DNA of 64,000 nucleotides from Pythium myriotylum. Lineage: Eukaryota > Oomycota > Peronosporomycetes > Pythiales > Pythiaceae. Both the position numbers and the translations under genes were made by a program. Positions within the stretch are counted from its first letter, which is position 1. Every line of letters starts with the position of its first letter. Where the stretch lies: positions 434,001 through 498,000 of the forward strand of contig JALJCQ010000022.1 of assembly GCA_023091665.1 (NCBI GenBank), in the 5' to 3' direction. Of this stretch, positions 30,526-39,890 are shown piece after piece. The notes beneath the pieces are model-generated. The model was not told the DNA's origin and searched no databases. It saw nothing but the letters and a program-made list of their open reading frames with translations.

Positions 30526-30807
30526 GCTTCCGTCGTCTGTCGCTCTCTGGGGGTGGGAGTGGACCCCGTCGGCGAGGGACCGTCATTCCTAAGCAACATC
30601 GACCGCCACTCTGTCTAGGTTGGGCAACGGAAGAGAGATAGCGTGGACTACAGAAAATTTTAGTATAGTGGGGGCCACTCTATAACAACTTCAAGTATGG
30701 CAAGGAATGCAGACAATGCAGTGTATGGCAGCCACCGCCAGAACAAAGCAGTCTAGTTCCTTGATTTCTCGGTAACGTGGAGTACGGACGAGAGAAATTC
30801 GAATTGA

Positions 30808-33800
30808 TCAGCGATACTTTCGGTGCACCGACGTGGAAGCCTTCGAGGGACTCAAAGCGAGCGTTGGTAGCCTCGTTTCTCCATTGCCATTATACTGATG
30901 CATTGGCTTTTGCCGTTTCTTCGTGCTAGTAGTCGAGCCCACAATCGAAGCTACTGGGCTGACGGCAGGTTGCTTGAAGAGAGCACACGGTGACTGCAGC
31001 AGCTCGTACGATTGAGCATTCTCCGCGCGATGGGTCTTGATCCACTTCTGCGGAGACATCGCAGGCGCGCGATTCTTTCTCGTTGATCCCTTGCGCCGCA
31101 GTGGTGATAGCATCGTTGCCCTTCTGACCTCACCTCCACTGAGCCGACGACGGGCTAGGAACAACCGTAGCTCTTCGTTATCAGTTGTGAGTCGTTCTTT
31201 AAGCAGGCTCTCAATCTCGACTACGTGGTCTTTATGAATCAGGTTCCCGCGGAGGTCGATCTCGTCTACCACCGCATTCGTTTGGAGCATCCCAAAGAGC
31301 GCAGAGACAGCATCATTCATGACCATGTTGTTGGTGAGAATTAGCGTCTTCAGCGTGTGGTTGGAGGTCTGCAGACACGAAAACAGCTCCTTCGCCCCAC
31401 TACTACCAATCGAGTTATCCGCCAGATTCAAATACAACAGATTTTTGTTAGCTGCCAGCCCCTTTGCAATCGCCTTGGTACCGGCGTCTCTGATCTCGTT
31501 GTCACTGAGATTGAGCCGTTGCAAGACTGTGTTGATCGCAAGCGCGTCTCCAAACAGCCCAATGCTTTCATCACTTAACTGCATTCTTTGGGCGGCAAGG
31601 ACTCGCAGTTTTCCGTAGCGACCGTGGAAGTAGTCACCTATCGTGGTAGCCAGTAGCCATCCGTCGTGCTTGTGCCGGAGCAAATCATTGCCTTCCAGAA
31701 GCAGCTCTTCCAAGAGAAAATTCTGCGTTCGCAAAGTGGTCGAGAGCGTCTTCATCGGAGATTGCTCAATTTCTTCGTCCTCACTGTCTTGATCACTGTC
31801 CTCCTCGTCCTCTGGTACACTCGGCTCGCTGCCTCTACATTGACGTCCAGGTAGAACGCTGACGCCGCCTAAAGCAAATCGTTTAATTTTCTTGCAGAAC
31901 CGCAGAGACTCGAAGAGCGACACGGCTCTTGAACCACGAAGGTCTCCCCCTACGATGGCTAAGGTGTCGACCACGCTGCTGTGCTTAATCGCAGACACAA
32001 GATGAGTCATCGGGAGCTCGCTGTCGCTCGTGTGAGGTTTGATTACGATCACAGGAAAGTCGAACAGCGCTCTCTTCTCCTGCAAACTGTCGAGCTTGGC
32101 CAAAACAACCCGCGGCGCAGCCCCTGTCGTGTGGCGACGCTCACAGGCTTCGAGCAGCAGCTGGATTTCTCCAGGACGAGGTGGAACGACCTGTCGAGTT
32201 ATATTCGCCAGAGAGGCTCGGATGCGTTTACCGCGATAAATGGCTTGGATCTTTCTGGCTGAGGCATCCATGCCAGGAAACCGCTGCCGATTGGCCTCAT
32301 CTTCTACTGCCATGAGCTGTTCGTGGCCACGTTTCAGCTGATCAAGTAGAATTGCCGCCTCAGTTCCGCGTGATCCACTTCTCATTCGTGCGATAAAACG
32401 CCGCCATGTGCGCTGAATCTTTCCGGCGCTGCTCTGTCGTGTGCTTTCTAGCTTGCGGAGCTGGAGCCGCTCGAGATGTAAACGTGTCGCCAGCACGAGA
32501 CGATTTTTCCACTGAAAGTATAGGCGTTGAAACTTTCTCGCTAGTCGTTCACGGGCCAGTTGTAGTCTCCGATGGGTCTCAAACAGGAGCTGGTCCGCTC
32601 GAACGAGAGATAGAGCGCGTGTTCGCTGCGCAAAGTCACGGTATGCTCGCTGGATCCTCCTGACGGCGTCTTCCTCTCGCTCTCGAACCGCTCGAACCAC
32701 TGCTTTCCGAGCTCGATATTCTTTACGAACGCGCTCACCTCGAAACCAACGCTGCATTAATGCTGCCGCGCGATCCTCTCGGCGGAAAAGACTGTCAAAC
32801 TCTTGTGGAACGAGCCTAGAAAGCTGAAAACGCACGTTGCGGTTGTATCGGTATTTGCGTGTGTTATACTTTGCTCGGAGATCGTAAATCTCTTTGTCTT
32901 TGCGTGCTTGGAATGCCCAGCGGATACGTGCGTAGCTGAGATACTTTCTTGCCGCCTGCTGAATGCGTTTCGCAGCTAAGTATTGAGCTGCAAACAGCGG
33001 TGCGTACTTGGCTTTAAGCGAGTAGTGCAGAACGCTTCGTCGATAGAACGGGTTGAAAGGATTGCTGAGATACTTCGACTCCAGAATAGCCTCAACCTCA
33101 CAACGTCGCTTAAGCGCTTTGGCTCGACCCCACAGACCACGAAGAGTACGCGCGATCTGAACTTGGCTTGCGTCTTCAAGTTCAATGCGTTCTCTACGTT
33201 AAAACAAGCGAGAGTGAGCCGGGTTTGTCTCGAGAATGAATCGACTAGTGAGCACACACTTCCACTTCGCGGGGAACCACTCCACGAGGCTCTGTCGCAC
33301 GGTGTTCAAGTAGGGATTGAGCTGGAAAATGGTCTCCATTGCGCGAATGGCTCTTTCCATTTGGTTGCTTTGGTAATAATTCATTGCCATGGACAGATAC
33401 AGCGCGATTTTCTTCGCTAAAGCATTTGGGTCCTCAACCTTCTTCGCCTTTATCTTCACGGGTACAGCAGGTGTTTCCATTAGCTCCAGCGCTCGCGCTA
33501 ATGCATCCGCCGCTGCCACGTTCTCATTCATGGCCTGGAAATGATCGGCCCATTGGAGATACGTCTCACTCTGTGACCACCAGACCTTCCATGCCACGCC
33601 AGGGACCACTGTTAACAGTTTCCGAGCCACCACAGCCTTAAAGAGCTCTTCTGTTGCTTGGTCAGCGCTTGCCTTGGCACTTCGGGCGACGATTCCTGAC
33701 CCTTCACCTAGATGCTCAATGGTCTCATGGAGCAGCTCATTGAGGCGTATGTGCAGATACAAAACGAGGAGATACTGTGCGTTCTCACTGACTGCCTTGT

Positions 33801-34860
33801 CGAGCAGGAGAGTCTTGGTGATTTCAAGGCATTTGCTGACTGCCCGCTCTTTGTCGCCTGAAGCCATTGCACCACCAAACACGTGGAGCTGGTGCCGCTG
33901 GAGCACGATGAATCGTAGCTTCACCTGCGTTATCAGTGCAAACTTGGGAAACGTCGACAGCAGCGATGCGCATGCGTTTAGCGCACCATCGTAGCTCCCG
34001 AGTGCTTCAAGCACGCGCGCATAGTCGAAGAGAACGTAAGGGTTGCAAGCCATCTCCAAGTGATTCAGTGCCTGCTCAAATGCAGCTTTGGCGTCCCACA
34101 ACGCGTCCCAGTCCTGGCTTAGATTATACTCGAACCAATGGCATTGAGCCAGTCGGCGCCAACAAATACTTCGCGTCACTCCGAGTTTGATGGCCTGGAC
34201 GAGATGCTCACTAGCTTCTTTGTATCGCTTCCGGTCGAAGAGCAACAACCCAAGCCGTTCTTGTCGCCATGGGCGGTTGGGGTCTTTGCGAAGAACGTCT
34301 TCATGACGCTGGATCATCAGGAGCTGGAAAACGTCACGCCAGCGACCGCAAAGTCGCTCATTACGAGGCCGCGTCGACACGTTCGCTGTGCCCTTGACTG
34401 GGTTAGGTAGCTTCGTCATGTTAGTTAAAGCCAGCGTATTGGGGGCTCCACTGGTTGCTCTCGGCTGAAGTTCTTGTGGCTCTGCAGCAGTAGTTCGACT
34501 GGCAAATCGCGCCGGTACATCGCTTGCACCCAGCAGAACTTGGGGCGACCGAAGTCGTTCCCCCTTGAAGACAGTCGATGACCCGTACGTCTCAGTCGAC
34601 TGAGCACCTTTGAGAAGGAACGCAAGCGCATTGCCATCTCGCTCCACTCGCTTCTGCTCGGCGAGGAGCGCTGTTCCGTCCTCAAGGGGGTTCCATCCGT
34701 AGTCGTTGACTGTGAGCTCTTTTGGTTTGGGAATGCGCCTCCATTTTGGTTCCTGGCCCTGTGCGATCTCCCGCTGGATCCGATTGCGACGAACGATCCG
34801 CGCGCGAAGTTTGCGCCGCCTCGCGGTCTCCTCAGGATCCAGCAGCTTCCTCAGCAACAT
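30808..34860 (-). CDS. Large TPR-IQ-LRR scaffold protein (two exons joined)
   Basis: I join two long open frames. Exon 1 (34860-33260) begins MLLRKLLDPEETARRRKLRA and carries TPR-like helix pairs: RWRDVFQLLMIQRHEDVLRK, RYKEASEHLVQAIKLG, LNHLEMACNPYVLFDYARVL and SNQMERAIRAMETIFQLNPY. A 66-base intron (33259-33194, gtgtgtgc...acgtag) connects WFPAKWK to ERIELEDASQVQ. Exon 2 (33193-30808) has no start codon of its own. It holds several IQ-type motifs (AAKRIQQAARKYLSY, RIQRAYRDFAQR, KIQRTWRRFIARM, ARKIQAIYRGKRIR), likely calmodulin sites. LRR units follow (LQRLNLSDNEIRDAGTKAIA, LLYLNLADNSIGSSGAKELF). Total 1328 residues, length divisible by three. Such proteins are common in oomycetes and flagellated protists, often axonemal or Ca2+-linked. 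The join is the main uncertainty. Confidence 0.7.
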
Positions 34861-35085
34861 GATTTGTGAGCAGACCCGCGGGTCGCTATGGATAGAATTG
34901 GTAGGCGAAGATCTCGGTTTCGCTAACGGCACGAAGGAGGAAACGGCTATCAGGGGTCGTGGAAAGAGACGCGCGGAGAGGAAGCGCCGCGAGGATCCAG
35001 TGACAGAACGGTGTCCATTGCGAGTGCAATAGAAGAACAAGCACGACGACCGCCTCCTCACTGAAAAAGAAGCCATCCTGGGCCC

Positions 35086-36004
35086 ATGCAGACCGACGAC
35101 GAGAAGGGATCGAAGTCATGCGCGACGCCACCAGCCACGAAAACATCGTCAGCAGACAACAGCCCAGCGTCCGATTCAGGTCCATCGTCACTGAAGAAAT
35201 CAGCTCGAGGCATGAGTATGCGAAGACGGATAGGACTGAAGATCGAGGCCGACGGGAACGAAGGACACAGCGAAAAAGAGAGAAGAGATCGTGGAGACAC
35301 AGACAAGAAACAACAGCAACACGGAGAGGGTGGAGAAACGGAACAGAGCGAAGAGTGGTGGAAAGTTGAGTACCGGGCACCGCCTCCGGGTCATTTAGGT
35401 GTCCATGCAATCGCGCGAGATGAAGAGAAAAAATCGCCAACTACTAGGCCAAGTAGTGCCGAAGCGTCCGAGAGAATAGAGGTTCCAGCCACCAAGCCCG
35501 TCGTTCATGAGACGCCAGAGCGAGCCAAAAAAGTCCGGGGTGGCAGCGATCTCTATGACTCTGCAACAAGCCGTAAGTTTCATTTCAGGGTAGGAAGTAG
35601 GCTTGCAGTCAGTCTGACAAACGCTGATTCTCCTTAGATAGCAGTCCAAATCCCAAGCGGAAGATCATTGATCTCCAAGACGTCGAGGCGGGAACGTTCC
35701 CATTGATGGGCGTCGCCAAAGAGCCCAAACGATTCCATGAGACAAACCAGTACGTGTCTTCACTACAGTGCAGCCTTCGCGATTGTTCAGACTGAGATCT
35801 CACCTTTTTAACTTGACGTGCAACAGGACGATCCTCGTTGAGGGCGAAAGCGAGCTCGCGAGTTCACTGCGCTCGGCTACTGTAACGCCCTCAAAGCTCC
35901 TGCGGTCGATGAATCAGATTGACATCCAGGCAGGGAGCGCTTTCGTATCACAACCAGCGCCCTCAACACAGACAGCGAACGCCAAGGCGTCTGAGAGCGC
36001 ATAA
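35086..36004 (+). CDS. Disordered acidic/basic protein, function unknown
   Basis: Three exons (35086-35572, 35638-35749, 35827-36004) give 258 residues with matching phases. The protein is charged and low in hydrophobic residues: MQTDDEKGSKSCATPPATKT, KKSARGMSMRRRIGLKI, then WWKVEYRAPPPGHLGVHAIA, a short core with PNPKRKIIDLQDVEAGTFPL and KRFHET, and an end of SMNQIDIQAGSAF. No domain is recognised. Basic stretches could serve as nuclear signals, and the pattern EWWKVEYRAPPPGHLG might be a short docking motif. It starts 225 bases from the divergent TPR-IQ-LRR gene, so the two may share a promoter. Confidence 0.66.
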
Positions 36005-36503
36005 TGGCAACCAGCAAAGTGAAGCCATTCTGTGATGTTGACGCACTGAAATAAGGTATCTCCTGGTGTCACTTGCAGCCATGTGTTCTTAACCGATGTC
36101 GCCGGTAATACCCGGTATCACATAACAGAGGTATCTCTTCTGGAATGTTCGTGTCCAACATTAAGAACTGCCAAATGTTATATGTTGGTGGCTCTCGTTG
36201 GCGCCAACGCCCCATGTTCCAGACCGATCCTCCGATCCAGCTCGACAGCTTGCCCACGCCGCCTCTTTCGCTCGCATCTCCACGCCTCTCGCTGCTTCCT
36301 CTCCGTCTCCACATCTCTCCGCTGCGTCTCCAACCACTCGGTCCTCTCTCTCGTTCTCGCTCTCTCTTTTTCCATCTCTCTCGTGGTCTCGGTTCGAAAT
36401 CCTTCCAGAATCCGGGGCGATTCATATCACTTCTCGCAGGTTCCACCACCGCCGGCGTCCTCGTCCCCATCTCGCCGACCCACAGAATCCAATCTCTTCC
36501 CCC
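36005..36503. other. Promoter region of HOP
   Basis: About 500 bases without a supported gene. It holds AGGTATCTC twice (36054-36062 and 36129-36137), flanking a CCGGTAATACCCGGTAT segment that resembles the ATACCGGTAT palindromes elsewhere. The 150 bases before the HOP start are rich in TCTC and CTCTC on the plus strand, typical of an oomycete leader. Confidence 0.45.
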
Positions 36504-38201
36504 ATGGCGACCGCGGACGAGTGGAAGGCCAAGGGCAACGCCGCGCTCTCGGCCGGCAACGCGCAGGAGGCCGTCGAGTGCTACTCGCAGGCCATCGCGC
36601 TCAACCCGCACGACCACGTCTTCTTCTCCAACCGCTCGGCCGCCTACCTCTCGCTCGCGGACGCCGCCAAGGCGCTCGAGGACGCCGAGGCCTGCATCAA
36701 GCTCAAGCCGAGCTGGGGCAAGGGCCACTCGCGCAAGGGCGCGGCGCTCCACGCGCTGCGCCGCTACGACGAGGCCATGGACGCCTACGAGGCCGGCCTC
36801 AAGGCCGAGCCCGGCAACGCCGCCTGCAAGAGCGGCATCGACGAGGTCGCCAAGGTCATGAAGCAGAGCGCGTTCAACCCGCTCGCGAGCGCCTTCAGCC
36901 CCGACATGTTCGCCAAGATCGCGACCAACCCGCGCCTCTCGCCCTTCCTGAGCGACCCGGACTTCCTCGCCAAGCTCCAGGAGATCCAGCGCGACCCGTC
37001 CAAGATCAACGCGCACCTCAAGGACCCGCGAATCATGACCGTGCTCGGGGAGCTCATGGGGCTCAACTTGAACATGAGCGAGGACGACCCGGACACCGAG
37101 CCACCGGCAGCGTCCACACCCACACCCACGCCCAAGCCCAAGGCGCCCGAGCCTGTCAAGACGCCCGAGCCGGAGCCCATGGAGGAGGACCTCACGGAGG
37201 AAGAGATCCAGGAGCGTGAGACCAAGAAGCAGGCCGACGCGGCCAAGGACCGCGGCAACGCCTTCTACAAGAACAAGCAGTTCGCCGAGGCTGTCGAATG
37301 CTACAACGAAGCCATCGCCAAGCTGCCGACCAACATCTCGTACTACTCGAACCTCGCGGCTGTCCGGCTCGAGATGGGCGAGTTCGACAAGTGCATTGAG
37401 GACTGCAACAAGGCCATCGAGGTCGGACGCGCCAACCGTGCCGACTACCAGCTCATCGCCAAGGTCTACGTGCGTATCGGTAACGCCTACCTGAAGAAGG
37501 GCGAGACGCTAGAGAACCTTGAGAAGGCGATTGAGGCGTACGAAAACGGCCAGGTTGAGTTCCGCTCCAAGGATATTGAGAAGAAGATCAAGGCACTGCA
37601 ACTGAAGCTCAAGAAGGCCAAGGAGCTTGCCTACATTGATCCGGAGAAGGCGCTGACCGCCAAGAACGAAGGTAACGACTTCTTCAAGGCGGGTGACTTC
37701 CCCAAGGCCGTTGAACGATACAGCGAGGCCATCAAGCGTGACCCTTCCAATGCTGTCTACTACGCGAACCGTGCGGCTGCGTACACGAAGCTGACATCGT
37801 TCGTGGAGGCCAAGCGCGATTGCGAGAAGGCGCTCGAGCTCGACCCCAAGTACGTCAAGGCCTACAGCCGCCTTGGCGCCATCCAGTTCTTCATGAAGGA
37901 GTTCCACAAGGCGCGTGAGTCGTACGAGAAGGGCCTAGAACTGGACCCGGAGAACCGCGAATGTATTGACGGTCTTCGCAGCGTCCAGGTGAAGATCCAG
38001 AGCGGAGAGACTGACGAGGAGCGTGCGCGCCACGGCCTCGCTGACCCAGAGATCCAGGCGATTTTGCGCGACCCGGTCGTCCAGAATGTTCTCAACGACT
38101 TCCAGACCGACCCGGTTGCTGCCCAGCGCCACCTGCAGAACCCAGGCATCATGGCCAAGATTGAGAAGCTCATCGCCGCTGGTGTGCTGCAGACCAAGTA
38201 A
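36504..38201 (+). CDS. STI1: HOP/STI1 co-chaperone
   Basis: Single exon of 565 residues with the full HOP layout. TPR1 (residues about 4-115) starts ADEWKAKGNAALSAGN; DP1 reads FSPDMFAKIATNPRLSPFLS and DPSKINAHLKDPRI; TPR2A follows a Pro-rich linker (PTPTPKPKAPEPVKTPEPEP) and starts KKQADAAKDRGNAFYKNKQF; TPR2B starts ALTAKNEGNDFFKAGDF; DP2 ends the protein (RHGLADPEIQAILRDPVVQ, HLQNPGIMAKIEKLIAAGVL). HOP links Hsp70 and Hsp90 by clamping their EEVD ends: TPR1 and TPR2B for Hsp70, TPR2A for Hsp90. Carboxylate-clamp residues (Lys/Asn in GNAA, NRSAAY, KGHSRKG) are present. It acts in the cytosol. The assignment is secure. Confidence 0.96.
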   Translation: MATADEWKAKGNAALSAGNAQEAVECYSQAIALNPHDHVFFSNRSAAYLSLADAAKALEDAEACIKLKPSWGKGHSRKGAALHALRRYDEAMDAYEAGLKAEPGNAACKSGIDEVAKVMKQSAFNPLASAFSPDMFAKIATNPRLSPFLSDPDFLAKLQEIQRDPSKINAHLKDPRIMTVLGELMGLNLNMSEDDPDTEPPAASTPTPTPKPKAPEPVKTPEPEPMEEDLTEEEIQERETKKQADAAKDRGNAFYKNKQFAEAVECYNEAIAKLPTNISYYSNLAAVRLEMGEFDKCIEDCNKAIEVGRANRADYQLIAKVYVRIGNAYLKKGETLENLEKAIEAYENGQVEFRSKDIEKKIKALQLKLKKAKELAYIDPEKALTAKNEGNDFFKAGDFPKAVERYSEAIKRDPSNAVYYANRAAAYTKLTSFVEAKRDCEKALELDPKYVKAYSRLGAIQFFMKEFHKARESYEKGLELDPENRECIDGLRSVQVKIQSGETDEERARHGLADPEIQAILRDPVVQNVLNDFQTDPVAAQRHLQNPGIMAKIEKLIAAGVLQTK

Positions 38202-38276
38202 GCGGACAGGAGTATAGCTGAGTCTTAAGTAGGAGATGACGAGATAACGTGGATTTTTTGCATGAAGCTAAGTGGC

Positions 38277-39725
38277 TCATTGGCTGACAAACTGTTTGAA
38301 ACACTCGGTGAACGTCGCAAAGTCCAGCGTCTCAGACTTCACGGACTGTCGGAGCTGCTGGGTGGTCTCTTTCCGATCGTCTGGCACGAGAAGCGCAAAC
38401 GCCTCTAACGCCGCATCCACAGATATTGATCCACTGCAAGATCGGTCCAATCGTAGAAACACGCTGCGAAGTAGAACTTGCGAGCGCTCGTATCTGTGGA
38501 GTTCTTCTTGGAGGCTTGCCAGTCGTGACTTCACCGGGGCCAGCTTCGCGTTCTCCTTCTCGTATGCCAGTCTCCACTGGTCCACGTCGTCTCTCGCTCG
38601 CATCAATTGCTTCTCCAGACTCCGCAATTCCTTCTCCAGCTCGGTCTTAGTGTCGCGTTGGTCCTGCGTAGACTCAGATCGACTAGTAGACGAAAGCTTT
38701 GGTTTCGCGGGTTTCTCAGCCGCCAACTTCTTAGCCAGTTGGGTCTCCAGCTCTCGTTTTTCATCCAGGAGTTGCGCGATTTCGACCTGCACATCTACGA
38801 GGGAGCAGAGTTCTTTGCGTGGTACGCGCGACAGCTTTGCCTGCAGTTCGTCGCGTTGCTTTTGCATTTGCTGTATTGTCATTTGTTTCTTCGTCAAATG
38901 AGATTGAAGGTTGCTGAGCTGAGCTCGAGCGTCTCGATTCGCATTCTTTTGTTCAATCACTGCTTCGGCCCAGTCTGTCGCAGTCTTTGGAGCCTTTCTC
39001 TTTGGATCTTTCGAACTACTGGTGAGGTCTGCCAGTGTCACTAGTGCTTTGAGGCCGTGCAGCTCATTCTTTAGTGCTGATGAAAGCTGCTGTTTACGTT
39101 GCAGATCTGACGATAGGTCGTCAACCTGCTGTTGCAACTCTTTCTTCTCTTTTGAGAGGGCCATCTTCATCTCACGCAGCGTCTCAGGATCTCGGAGGAA
39201 GATGCCGCTCTTGACATACTTTGTTGGGTCTCGAGGCTGCCTCAACGGAGTTGTTAATCTCTTGGGTGGTAGCGCAATCGCCTCTTTATCTTCGTATTCC
39301 TCGTTTGCCTCTGGCTTCGGACTTCTTGCAAGTGGCTCTCCAGCATGGTAAGTACCCTTATCATCTTCGCCGTCGTGGTCTTCTTCGTATTCGTCCTCGT
39401 ACCCTTCATCGTCGTCGCCTCTCGTGGAGGGAGGAGGCTCAGCTGAGCACTTGAGATTCTGTGCTTCTTCTTCTTCTTCTTCTTCTTGCTGCTGGACCGC
39501 TAATATCAGTTGGGCCTCGTTTGGCGCCGACGAAGGACCACATAGAAACTGGATCGATCCCGGGTCCTCCGCCGCCTCCCACTGCTCTTCGCCATCGTCG
39601 TACTGGACGAAGTACCCGCTCTCGGCCGAGTACTCTTTCACGACTCCCTCGAACCACTCGTCGTCTCCCTCCCAGAACACACGCACTCGCCAGCCCACGG
39701 CCGCGTGCTTCTCCACTGTCGCCAT
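38277..39725 (-). CDS. Tudor-like N-terminal domain plus long coiled coil
   Basis: Start taken at MATVEKHAAVGWRVRVFWEG; an upstream in-frame Met (39758) adds 11 residues. Residues about 8-60 look like a Tudor or Agenet domain (GWRVRVFWEGDDEWFEGVV, ESGYFVQYDDGEEQWE), the type that reads methyl-lysine or methyl-arginine. An acidic disordered stretch follows (DDEGYEDEYEEDHDGEDDKG). From about residue 190 to 430 there are heptad-rich coiled coils (LSKEKKELQQQVDDLSSDLQ, RKELCSLVDVQVEIAQLLDE). The end resembles a degenerate EF-hand pair (LRSVFLRLDRSCSGSISVDA). Function is unknown. It is divergent from the eEFSec gene with about 165 bases between the starts. A frame extension is not needed. Confidence 0.78.
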   Translation of the reverse strand: MATVEKHAAVGWRVRVFWEGDDEWFEGVVKEYSAESGYFVQYDDGEEQWEAAEDPGSIQFLCGPSSAPNEAQLILAVQQQEEEEEEEAQNLKCSAEPPPSTRGDDDEGYEDEYEEDHDGEDDKGTYHAGEPLARSPKPEANEEYEDKEAIALPPKRLTTPLRQPRDPTKYVKSGIFLRDPETLREMKMALSKEKKELQQQVDDLSSDLQRKQQLSSALKNELHGLKALVTLADLTSSSKDPKRKAPKTATDWAEAVIEQKNANRDARAQLSNLQSHLTKKQMTIQQMQKQRDELQAKLSRVPRKELCSLVDVQVEIAQLLDEKRELETQLAKKLAAEKPAKPKLSSTSRSESTQDQRDTKTELEKELRSLEKQLMRARDDVDQWRLAYEKENAKLAPVKSRLASLQEELHRYERSQVLLRSVFLRLDRSCSGSISVDAALEAFALLVPDDRKETTQQLRQSVKSETLDFATFTECFKQFVSQ

Positions 39726-39791
39726 TCCCCCAAGCGTCACTTTCGATTCTTCCAGCACACTGAGACCTTGTCAGCAGCTCACTTCAACATC

Positions 39792-39824
39792 AACTAGGTT
39801 TAAACAAACAAACTAGGTTTAAAC
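39792..39824. repeat. Tandem AACTAGGTTTAAAC pair in a divergent promoter
   Basis: The 14-base sequence AACTAGGTTTAAAC occurs at 39792-39805 and again at 39811-39824, five bases apart. Each contains the palindrome GTTTAAAC. The pair lies between the Tudor-like gene and the eEFSec gene, which are transcribed away from each other, so it may be a shared regulatory element. Confidence 0.6.
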
Positions 39825-39890
39825 CACTTTTCTAATCCGAACGAGGGACGATTCGGGACACTTCTCTTCTCCGTCACCCTGCCTCCATCC

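Noticed and set aside
36083..37219. Long alternative frame across the HOP start
   Set aside because: Arg/Gly/Ala-rich shadow of the HOP gene in another frame.
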